From: Spirochaetia bacterium
GTDB lineage: Bacteria > Spirochaetota > Spirochaetia > Treponematales > Breznakiellaceae
Reading direction: 5' to 3'
NCBI GenBank assembly: GCA_025997715.1
Contig: BNUY01000159.1
Coordinates: 1 to 6,188 of the forward strand
DNA: 6,188 nt
The position numbers were made by a program, and so were the translations under genes. Shown piece after piece: positions 1-6,188 of this stretch (within the stretch, counting starts at the first letter, position 1; each line of letters starts with the position of its first letter). Below the pieces are notes generated by a model that made no database searches, was not told the origin of the DNA, and saw only the letters and a program-made list of their open reading frames with translations.

Positions 1-102
1 CTGGCATGGCTTTTAATGAAGCGGCGGGAGTACTACAACGGGATAGACCCGGACACGCTCAAGAAAAAACTTAGGTATTACAAGGTAAGGGGGGAGGAAT
101 AG
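1..102 (+). CDS. C-terminal end of an unidentified protein (5' partial)
   Basis: A reading frame is open from base 1 and ends at a TAG at 100-102, giving 33 residues. It begins with a short hydrophobic stretch (LAWLLM) followed by a tail rich in Lys, Arg and Tyr (KRREYYNGIDPD, then LKKKLRYYKVRGEE). A hydrophobic segment followed by a basic tail would suit the last membrane segment and cytoplasmic tail of a membrane protein, but so short a piece cannot establish that. It does not resemble the C-terminus of PheS, so there is no sign of a pheS-pheT pair here. It lies upstream of pheT on the same strand, separated by 272 bp that carry a repeat and a candidate promoter, so co-transcription is doubtful. 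The family is not recognised. A second frame is also open at the edge (bases 3-74), but its translation looks less protein-like. Confidence 0.5.
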   Translation: MAWLLMKRREYYNGIDPDTLKKKLRYYKVRGEE

Positions 103-148
103 GGGTCTGTTGCCTGACCTAACCGTTCAGGCGCCTATGGCCAAGAGA

Positions 149-169
149 AAATCGAAAAAAGTTCGATTT
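149..169. repeat. Short A/T-rich inverted repeat downstream of the first gene
   Basis: Two perfect 8-base arms, AAATCGAA (149-156) and TTCGATTT (162-169), flank a 5-base loop AAAAG. It lies 46 bp after the stop codon of the upstream partial gene, where a terminator would be reasonable. However, the stem is mostly A-T and is followed by CCCC rather than a run of T, so it is a poor intrinsic terminator. It could also be a protein-binding site. The TTCG/CGAA core recurs several times in the next 115 bases. Confidence 0.4.
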
Positions 170-179
170 CCCCTTGACA

Positions 180-288
180 TTTAACATAGGAGGGCACGGA
201 AAACAGAGACTTCGAGCCTTTTTCCCCCTCTGTGTCCTCCGTGTTCGCGAACCAAAGGTTCGAACCCTCGGTGACCTCTGTGTTTAAA
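180..288. repeat. Imperfect palindromic intergenic repeat with CTCTGTG/CTCCGTG units
   Basis: Two direct copies of a 20-base unit, at 226-245 (CCCTCTGTGTCCTCCGTGTT) and 265-284 (CCCTCGGTGACCTCTGTGTT), match at 17 of 20 positions. A related copy lies in the opposite orientation at about 195-208 (CACGGA, two bases, ACAGAG). The outer ends also mirror each other: TTTAACA at 180-186 against TGTTTAAA at 281-288. Between the two direct units sit two 10-base palindromes, GTTCGCGAAC (243-252) and GGTTCGAACC (257-266). Together CGAACC-AAA-GGTTCG (248-262) can also form a tight 6-bp hairpin. Similar CTCTGTG/CTCCGTG sequences occur as dispersed intergenic repeats in various bacteria. That this one is multicopy in its genome is an inference. 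It encodes no protein. Confidence 0.6.
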
Positions 289-337
289 TTCTTTCTCATC
301 TCATGCAAGTATGCGCTGGCCCTGAAGACAGTACGTA

Positions 338-366
338 TTTACTCATTGCCAATTTTGTCGTATTAT
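338..366 (+). promoter_or_regulatory. Candidate sigma-70-type promoter for pheT
   Basis: TTTACT (338-343, 4 of 6 to the -35 consensus) is followed after exactly 17 bases by TATTAT (361-366, 5 of 6 to the -10 consensus). Transcription would be expected to begin about 6-8 bases after the -10, at roughly 372-375, which coincides with the ATG chosen for pheT. No Shine-Dalgarno sequence precedes that ATG, consistent with a leaderless or nearly leaderless message. Matches of this quality also arise by chance in A/T-rich spacers, so this is a hypothesis. Confidence 0.4.
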
Positions 367-374
367 CACCTATC

Positions 375-2165
375 ATGCCAAAGATTGAAGTGAACGAGGA
401 TGTTTTTTACACCTTAGCCGACCCGGAGGGGCGCGGACGCCGCTGGGACACCAGGGAGTCTCTTGAGGAGGCACTGACCTGCGCCAAGGCGGAACTGGAT
501 GAGGATAGCGATAAGAGTCTCCCCCCGGCGGAACGGACCCTGAAAATTGAATTAAACGATACCAACCGCCCGGACCTCTGGGCCACCGCCGGCTGTGCCC
601 GGCAGCTCCGTATCCATAATGGCGGCAAGCGGCCGGAGTACCCCTTCTTTTCCAGTGCCGGCGCTTCCCAAACGGCGGCTCGCAAAGTCCTGGTGGAAGC
701 CTCCGTGAAGGGTGTGCGGCCCTACCTCGCGGGCTTCATCGCCTCGGGCAAATCCATCACCGACGCCTCCCTGCGGGACATGATCCAGACCCAGGAAAAG
801 CTGGCCGGGAACTTTGGCCGGAAGCGCCGGACCGTTTCCATGGGGCTGTACCGCATTGCCATCATTCAATGGCCCATCATTTACAAGGGGGTGGACCCCG
901 ACTCGGTGTCCTTTGTGCCCCTCCAGTGGGATGTGCCCCTGACCCTGCGGGAAATCCTCAAGCAGCACCCCAAGGGCAAGGAGTACGGCTTTATCCAGGA
1001 ACATGAGCCCCTGCACCCCCTCCTGGTGGACTCGAAAAACGCCGTCCTCTCCTATCCGCCGATCATCAACTCCGCTGACCTTGGGGCGGTCCAGGTGGGG
1101 GATACGGACCTCTTTATTGAGCTTACCGGCACGGATCAGCCCTCGGTAACCCTGGCGGCGTCGATCATGGCCTGCGATCTGGCGGACCAGGGCTATACAA
1201 TAGAACCCATCTTGGTGGAATACGAATATGACACGCCTTTTGGCAAAAAAATAACCACCCCCTATTATTTCCAGGAACCGGTTTTCTGCTCATTGGCCCG
1301 GGTGGAAAAGTTCCTGGGGGAAAAGCTCAGCGCCGATGAGTGCCTGGCAGCTTTGGTGCGCATGGGGGTCAAAGCCGAGAAAGCGGTGGATGTGGAAAAG
1401 GGCGCCAACAGCGGGGATACGGACATCAGGATTCAGCCGGTTTCTATGCCGGTCGAGGGTATCCGCGCATGGCCGCCGGAATACCGGAACGACTTCCTCC
1501 ATGCGGCGGATGTGGCGGAGGATGTGATGATAGGCCGCACCCTGGGCTCCTTCAAGCCCGAGCGTCCCCGGGACTTTACCGTGGGCCGCCTCACCCCCAT
1601 CACCTACTTCAGCCGCCGGGTCAAGGAAATCCTGGTGGGCATGGGTTACCAGGAGATGATCTACAACTACCTGGGTTCCCGGAAGGACTTGGTAGAAAAC
1701 ATGCGCGGGGACGGAGACAGGATTATCCGCATCGCCAATCCCATGACGGAAAACTACGAGTATGTCAGGGATTCGGTGCTGGCATCCCTTATGCAGAGCG
1801 AATCCGTGTCGGGCCACTCGGTGTATCCCCACCGTATCTTCGAGGTGGGCAAGGTGGCCTACCGGGACAGCGCGGAAAACTACGGCGCCAGTACCCGCCA
1901 ATACGCGGGGTTCCTCCACGCCGGGGCGGATGCGAACTTCAACACCGCCGCGGGGCAATTACAAACACTGTTCTACTATATTTCCCGGGAATACGGTGTG
2001 GAGGAATCATCCGACCCCCGGTTTATTCCGGGGCGGGCCGCAGCGATTCTGTACCAGGGAAAGACGATTGGTGTTTTCGGGGAGATCCACCCGGAACTGC
2101 TGGAGAACTGGGGGGTCACCGTGCCCTGCATTGCAGCGGAGATAGATCTTGACGCATTATTGTAA
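375..2165 (+). CDS. pheT: Phenylalanine--tRNA ligase beta subunit, archaeal/spirochaete type
   Basis: This is the beta chain of the cytoplasmic (alpha-beta)2 enzyme that attaches phenylalanine to tRNA-Phe using ATP. It has 596 residues, close to archaeal and spirochaete beta chains and much shorter than the roughly 800 residues of the usual bacterial form. The N-terminus MPKIEVNED and the motif LNDTNRPDLW followed by GCARQLR (about residues 60-79) are typical. The B3/B4 editing-type region spans roughly 110-270, with VRPYLAGFIASG (114-125), PLLVDS and YPPIINS (215-233) and TGTD (251-254). A B5-like domain covers about 300-393 and ends in YRNDFLHAADVAEDVMIGR, and the inactive synthetase-like core runs to the end (GEIHPELL near 569-576). 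No C-terminal anticodon-binding FDX-ACB domain is present, as expected for this type. The ATG at 375 is preferred because it gives the conserved MPKI start. The ATG at 303 would add 24 residues unlike the family and also lacks a ribosome binding site. The catalytic partner PheS is not visible in the window. Confidence 0.95.
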   Translation: MPKIEVNEDVFYTLADPEGRGRRWDTRESLEEALTCAKAELDEDSDKSLPPAERTLKIELNDTNRPDLWATAGCARQLRIHNGGKRPEYPFFSSAGASQTAARKVLVEASVKGVRPYLAGFIASGKSITDASLRDMIQTQEKLAGNFGRKRRTVSMGLYRIAIIQWPIIYKGVDPDSVSFVPLQWDVPLTLREILKQHPKGKEYGFIQEHEPLHPLLVDSKNAVLSYPPIINSADLGAVQVGDTDLFIELTGTDQPSVTLAASIMACDLADQGYTIEPILVEYEYDTPFGKKITTPYYFQEPVFCSLARVEKFLGEKLSADECLAALVRMGVKAEKAVDVEKGANSGDTDIRIQPVSMPVEGIRAWPPEYRNDFLHAADVAEDVMIGRTLGSFKPERPRDFTVGRLTPITYFSRRVKEILVGMGYQEMIYNYLGSRKDLVENMRGDGDRIIRIANPMTENYEYVRDSVLASLMQSESVSGHSVYPHRIFEVGKVAYRDSAENYGASTRQYAGFLHAGADANFNTAAGQLQTLFYYISREYGVEESSDPRFIPGRAAAILYQGKTIGVFGEIHPELLENWGVTVPCIAAEIDLDALL

Positions 2166-2254
2166 TCGTCCAAAATACTAACAGCGACCCGGAAAAGTAA
2201 ACAGAGAAGAGCGCAATAAAGATGAGGAGAGCCTGCTTCGTAACACGCTTCACC
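2166..2254. other. Convergent intergenic junction, no clear terminator
   Basis: These 89 bases separate the stop codon of pheT from the stop codon of the facing activase gene. I looked for a shared bidirectional terminator and found only a weak CGTAA/TTACG pair (2239-2243 and 2255-2259) with an 11-base loop, overlapping the activase stop codon and lacking a T-run. GCTTC occurs twice as a direct repeat (from 2235 and 2247). There is no sign of a small gene here. Confidence 0.55.
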
Positions 2255-5200
2255 TTACGCGATATTCCGTGCATTCATGATGAGCATTTGCAGACGATTT
2301 TCGATGTTGGTGAAACTGCAATCGGGATCATAGTCGAGGGGCAGCACCTGAATATCGGGCATCAGTTCTTTAATTCGCTTGGTAACCCCGCGCCCGCAGA
2401 TATGGTTGGGCAGGCAGCCGAAGGGCTGCAGGATAACAAACGAGCGTATCCCTTCCGATGCATGGTGCAGAATATCGCCGGGAATTAAATAGGTTTCGCC
2501 GGAATTAAAGGAATGATGCAAAATCGGATCGCTCAATTTTATCATTTCCGGCAGACGCATACAATTTTCGTATAATGGATGCCGGCGGGCGATTTTTTCC
2601 ATAATGTTCAGTGCGAAGTCGAAAAATTTATCCGAAACCACCGACTGCACATAAACCTCCGGTGAATGATGTACCTTAAAATCTTTTATCTCGGTGAGCG
2701 CATACATAACATATTTTCGAAATACGTCATACATACGGGGTAACATTACCTCCATATTGTTTTTTTCGAGGTATTCTTCCACATAAAAATTGGAACCCGG
2801 ATGAAAGTTTAGTAAATATTCTCCGGTAACAAATACAATGTGCTTACGCTCCTTCCTGTCGTATTTCACGTCACATAATGTATTAATTGATTTTTTATAT
2901 GCGCTTAATGCGGCAGACATTCCGTCTTTTTCCAATGCCTGCGTAATCGCGTCGATGGAATGTTCCAATACACGGTTTGTTTCCCCATGGTGCAGTTCGT
3001 AGGGCCGTATTTTACGGCCAATATCTTCTAAAATATCTGCCATAATTATGCACCAAATCGCACGCACATACGAAAGCGGGCTGAGTTTAAATGCGGGGTG
3101 AATGTTTTTTAAGTCAAGTTCGGCGGTTGATATAATCGGCACCTGTGGGAAACCTGCTTCATCTAATGCCTTGCGGACAAGCACGGTGTAGTTGGTAAGG
3201 CGGCAATCGCACTGGAACTTTGCCATGCCCACGGCAACTTCATCAGGGTTGTAGGCGCCGTTTTTAAGCGCCATAAGCGCCTCTCCAATTACCATCTGCG
3301 CGGGGAAGCATATATCGTTGTGTATATATTTTTTGCCCAAAGCGATTGCTTCTTTGCCGCCCATCGGCAGCGGTTCAACGTTAAAACCCTGCATCCGTAT
3401 TGCCGCTGTCATAATCTTGCAAAATGCCCGGGATACATTCGGTACCAAAATCGTTTTGTGTTTATTTTTTTTGTCGAACTTTACCTCAAACGGTTCTTTA
3501 AGCGGTTTTACCGGTATCGCCTCTTTTTTGCGCCGTGTTTTAACAGTTTCGACAAACGAGCGGACCCTGATGTGCAGGGGGCCTGCAACATCACTTTCGT
3601 CCAGTTTCAGAATAAGCGGAGACTTACCGGAAATTTCTTTTAACAGCCTGTCTATCTCGTCGGATAACAGTGCGTCATGCCCGCAGCCAAAACTCACGAT
3701 TTGCACATACTCTAAATTCGGATGCTCCGCAGCAAAAATTGCCCCGGCAAGCAGCCGCGCGTGGGAATTTATCGTTATATCAAGACGCGTTCTCTTTAGA
3801 TTAACCTCCGCGATTCCCGGCAGCGAATCAAGGGTCAACACCGGAATACCAAGGTTGGTAAAATACTGGGATAAATCGTGGTTGATAAGTTCGTCGTTTT
3901 GATAATGACGGCCGGCAAGAACAACGGCAAAATTATCCGTACCCTTAAGTGAAGCAAGCACCCGTGCACCCTCATCGACCAGCGCCTTTTTAAACGAAGC
4001 AAGCGCCGCATCCGCCTGGGTAATTGCGCTGCGCGTAAGGGTCTCGTCAACATCGTAGGTTTCTTTTATATACCGGCAAATTTGAAAATCCCGATCCTTT
4101 ACACTAAACCAGTGGAACATCGGCGTATCGTAGGGGATATTCCAGCGTTTTTCGGGGGCATCCGAATATTTTATCACCAGGGGATAGCCTTTTACCACCG
4201 AACAGGTATAGGTGCTCAATTTTTCGGTGTTTTCGGAAGGCACACGGTTTACCATGGGCATAAAAATCCGATCAACTTTTTGTTCAGCAAGATCGTAAAT
4301 ATGCCCATGGGAAAGTTTCGCGGGAAAGCACACCGTATCAGATGCTATCGACTGGAGGCCTTTTTCAAAAAGTTTACGGGTGCTTTTATGGGATATTTTC
4401 ACGGTAAAACCAAGCGCTTGATACAGCGTTTTCCAAAACGGCATTGTTCCCCAAAAATCCAGGGCACGGGGCAATCCGATGGTGTAATGCCGCGCCGAAA
4501 CCAATACGGTAACAGGATAATCATTAAACAGGAGTTTTGCGCGCAATTTAAAAAGATCGGGCACCGATTCCAGCCGTTTGCTTATCTCTTTGATCTTTTC
4601 CCGTAGCGTGCTGTCCTTGTTATCACCGGTATATTCGCCGCGCTCACACCGGTTCCCGGTAACCCATGTGGTGCCGTTGGAAAAGGTAATCAATGTGCGG
4701 TTACAGTTATTGCCGCAAAAGCCGCAGGGTACGTTTGTTTGTTGGGTATAACCAAATGTTTTCAGCGCTTCAAACCCGATAAAGCGGGTAGTTCCCGAAG
4801 GCGGCGTGTGCGGCGAATCATAACCATATTCGGCAATATGCCGCCTGGTTAAAAGCGCTATACCGATAGCCCCCATTTCACCCGGATACGGCGCCCGTAT
4901 AACCGGTTTTTCGATATGCTGTTCCAGGGCGCGTAACACCGCATCATTTTTGAAGGTGCCGCCCTGCACAACAATCCGGTCGCCTAAACTTGAAAAGTTT
5001 GATATACGCACAACCTTGGTGAATACATTTTCGATAATTGAACGACAAAGACCTGCCATAATGTCGTCGGCCTGTTTGCCGTTTTTCTGCTCGGTGATTA
5101 TCGTACTTGTCATAAACACGGTACAGCGGCTGCCCAGTTCTGCCGGGTTTTTTGCATCAAAGGCCGCCTCTGCGATACCTTCGACGGGGATTTTTAACGT

Positions 5201-6188
5201 GGATGCAAAGTTTTCCAGAAACGAACCGCAGCCGGACGAGCAGGCTTCGTTAAGCGTAATGTTTGTGACCACATCGTTGGAAATCGTAATCGCCTTCATG
5301 TCCTGTCCGCCGATATCCAGAATAAAACTTGCCTGGGGTATATATTTTTGCGCGGCGGCGGCATGGGCCACTGTTTCGACGGTATGATAATCGGCGCCGA
5401 TAGCTTTTGCGAATAACAGCTCACCGTAACCGGTGGTACCAACGGCTATGACATCAAGGGTAATGCCGCGATCGCTATACTTTTTATACATATCAAGCAG
5501 GGCGGATTTTATCACCATTAAGGGTTCACCCTTGTTGCTTGAATAAAAGCGGTCGATAACATTTTCATTTTCGTCTAATAGCACAAATTTTGTCGTTGTC
5601 GATCCCGCATCAATACCAAGATACACTCGTATCGTCCCGCCGGATTGTGCCGTACATTCGGGAGCAGGCGGTAACTTGTGGCGTTTGTCAAATTCGGCGC
5701 GTTCGGTACTGGAGGAAAAATAGGTACGCATCGTTTTATTCGCCGATTGACCGATATATTTTTTGTAATCTGCCAGTTTATCAAGAACGCCGGCAGGATT
5801 AATAACATTAGCCTGAAGGCTGAACATCTCGTTAATCGAAAGAGCCGTGCCGTGCGCAATGAGTGTTTCGCTATGGGGCGGGATGATTATATCGGCGGCA
5901 TTAAGTAAAAGCCGCTCGGCAAATACCTTTATAAGATGCGGATTGAATGTAAAAGGCCCGCCTTCAAAAATGATCGGCGGTGTCAGTTCCAGCCCCTGCG
6001 AAAGGCCCCCTATGGTCTGTTTCGCTATGGCGTGGAATGCCGAGAGCGCAATGTCTTCTTTGCGGCAGCCCTGATTTAATAGCGGTTGAATATCGGTTTT
6101 TGCAAAAACACCGCAGCGGCCGGAAATATCGTAGACCATAGTGCCTTTTTCGGCGAGGGCTTCGAAATTCTCCACCGGTATACGCAAC
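2255..6188 (-). CDS. Giant fused acyl-CoA dehydratase activase-like protein (BcrAD/BadFG, COG3580, COG3581); N-terminus outside window
   Basis: A - strand frame is open to the window edge and ends in TAA at 2255-2257. The TTG at 6185-6187 is an internal codon, not the start. Of the 1310 visible residues, 1-120 are the second half of a first ASKHA activase domain (SGRCGVFAKTDI with C25, then EGGP, then HSETLIAHGTALSI). Residues 187-447 are a complete second activase domain: phosphate loop GIDAGSTTTK (191-200), GTTGYG (250-255), DIGGQD (291-296), cysteines C316 and C355, and adenosine motif VVQGGTFKND (406-415). A CxxCxxxC motif plus one more cysteine (C488, C491, C495, GNRC514) leads into a DUF2229/COG3580-like, HgdB-related module (about 555-880; VCFPAKLSHGHI, VSFGCGHDAL). 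A COG3581-like module follows (about 910-1310; NDICFPAQM, FQCDCRLTNY, LQPFGCLPNH). Relatives of HgdC hydrolyse ATP to drive electrons from a [4Fe-4S] cluster onto a partner; here donor and acceptor modules appear fused. About 140 residues are probably missing, giving about 1450 in total. No dehydratase subunits or CoA-transferase lie in the window, so the substrate is unknown, and the common label '2-hydroxyglutaryl-CoA dehydratase' would overstate what is shown. Confidence 0.92.
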   Translation of the reverse strand, partial: LRIPVENFEALAEKGTMVYDISGRCGVFAKTDIQPLLNQGCRKEDIALSAFHAIAKQTIGGLSQGLELTPPIIFEGGPFTFNPHLIKVFAERLLLNAADIIIPPHSETLIAHGTALSINEMFSLQANVINPAGVLDKLADYKKYIGQSANKTMRTYFSSSTERAEFDKRHKLPPAPECTAQSGGTIRVYLGIDAGSTTTKFVLLDENENVIDRFYSSNKGEPLMVIKSALLDMYKKYSDRGITLDVIAVGTTGYGELLFAKAIGADYHTVETVAHAAAAQKYIPQASFILDIGGQDMKAITISNDVVTNITLNEACSSGCGSFLENFASTLKIPVEGIAEAAFDAKNPAELGSRCTVFMTSTIITEQKNGKQADDIMAGLCRSIIENVFTKVVRISNFSSLGDRIVVQGGTFKNDAVLRALEQHIEKPVIRAPYPGEMGAIGIALLTRRHIAEYGYDSPHTPPSGTTRFIGFEALKTFGYTQQTNVPCGFCGNNCNRTLITFSNGTTWVTGNRCERGEYTGDNKDSTLREKIKEISKRLESVPDLFKLRAKLLFNDYPVTVLVSARHYTIGLPRALDFWGTMPFWKTLYQALGFTVKISHKSTRKLFEKGLQSIASDTVCFPAKLSHGHIYDLAEQKVDRIFMPMVNRVPSENTEKLSTYTCSVVKGYPLVIKYSDAPEKRWNIPYDTPMFHWFSVKDRDFQICRYIKETYDVDETLTRSAITQADAALASFKKALVDEGARVLASLKGTDNFAVVLAGRHYQNDELINHDLSQYFTNLGIPVLTLDSLPGIAEVNLKRTRLDITINSHARLLAGAIFAAEHPNLEYVQIVSFGCGHDALLSDEIDRLLKEISGKSPLILKLDESDVAGPLHIRVRSFVETVKTRRKKEAIPVKPLKEPFEVKFDKKNKHKTILVPNVSRAFCKIMTAAIRMQGFNVEPLPMGGKEAIALGKKYIHNDICFPAQMVIGEALMALKNGAYNPDEVAVGMAKFQCDCRLTNYTVLVRKALDEAGFPQVPIISTAELDLKNIHPAFKLSPLSYVRAIWCIIMADILEDIGRKIRPYELHHGETNRVLEHSIDAITQALEKDGMSAALSAYKKSINTLCDVKYDRKERKHIVFVTGEYLLNFHPGSNFYVEEYLEKNNMEVMLPRMYDVFRKYVMYALTEIKDFKVHHSPEVYVQSVVSDKFFDFALNIMEKIARRHPLYENCMRLPEMIKLSDPILHHSFNSGETYLIPGDILHHASEGIRSFVILQPFGCLPNHICGRGVTKRIKELMPDIQVLPLDYDPDCSFTNIENRLQMLIMNARNIA

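Noticed and set aside
3..74. Alternative open frame at the left edge
   Set aside because: It is also open from the edge but ends earlier, and its translation is less protein-like than the frame ending at 102. It cannot be excluded from 24 codons alone.
188..193. AGGAGG as a ribosome binding site
   Set aside because: No start codon follows at a usable distance, and the hexamer lies within the palindromic repeat.
174..199. Perfect TTGACA (174-179) as a -35 box
   Set aside because: No TATAAT-like sequence is found about 17 bases downstream; the position falls in GC-rich sequence around 197-202.
303..374. ATG at 303 as the start of pheT
   Set aside because: It adds 24 residues absent from the family's conserved MPKI start and has no ribosome binding site. 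It would also place the candidate promoter inside the gene.
552..1958. Long antisense open frames opposite pheT (552-1016 and 1290-1958)
   Set aside because: High GC content makes stop codons rare on the opposite strand. The translations show no domains and pheT is clearly the real gene.
1340..2152. A 270-residue + strand open frame inside pheT
   Set aside because: It overlaps pheT in another frame. Its translation is Gly/Pro/Arg-rich without any recognisable motif, which is typical of an out-of-frame reading of GC-rich coding DNA.
2222..2488. An 88-residue + strand frame after pheT
   Set aside because: Most of it is antisense to the conserved C-terminus of the activase, and the product has no recognisable features.
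3318..5387. Several + strand open frames of 70-194 residues opposite the activase
   Set aside because: All lie antisense to a continuous, strongly conserved coding frame and show no family motifs of their own.
6185..6187. TTG as the start codon of the activase
   Set aside because: It falls in the middle of the first activase domain, only 24 residues before a conserved cysteine that sits near residue 166 in HgdC. The frame is still open at the edge, so the true start lies outside the window.

Overview
The window looks like part of a spirochaete genome, most likely Treponema-like. Two things support this. The phenylalanyl-tRNA synthetase beta chain is of the short archaeal/eukaryotic type, which among bacteria is characteristic of spirochaetes. 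Facing it is a giant fused BadF/HgdC-type activase of a kind found in anaerobes, including treponemes and clostridia. The species assignment is an inference from gene content and was not checked by any search.

Layout: (1) positions 1-102 hold the last 33 codons of an unidentified + strand gene. (2) Positions 103-374 are non-coding. They contain a short A/T-rich inverted repeat (149-169), an imperfect palindromic intergenic repeat of about 110 bp built from CTCTGTG/CTCCGTG units with two nested TTCG palindromes in the middle (180-288), and a candidate promoter whose -10 lies so close to the ATG that the message could be leaderless (338-366). (3) Positions 375-2165 are pheT on the + strand, GC-rich and complete. 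(4) Positions 2166-2254 are a short convergent junction with no convincing terminator. (5) Positions 2255-6188 are the C-terminal ~1310 residues of a very large protein on the - strand, which runs off the right edge. It has two tandem ASKHA-fold activase domains (the first incomplete), a four-cysteine motif, and two HgdB/COG3580- and COG3581-like modules.

The two main genes converge, differ visibly in base composition, and show no functional link. PheT charges tRNA-Phe together with PheS, which is not recognisable next to it. The activase fusion is expected to be a cytoplasmic ATP-driven low-potential electron-transfer iron-sulfur protein whose substrate cannot be named from this window. No rRNA, tRNA, CRISPR array, transposase gene or phage gene was seen.
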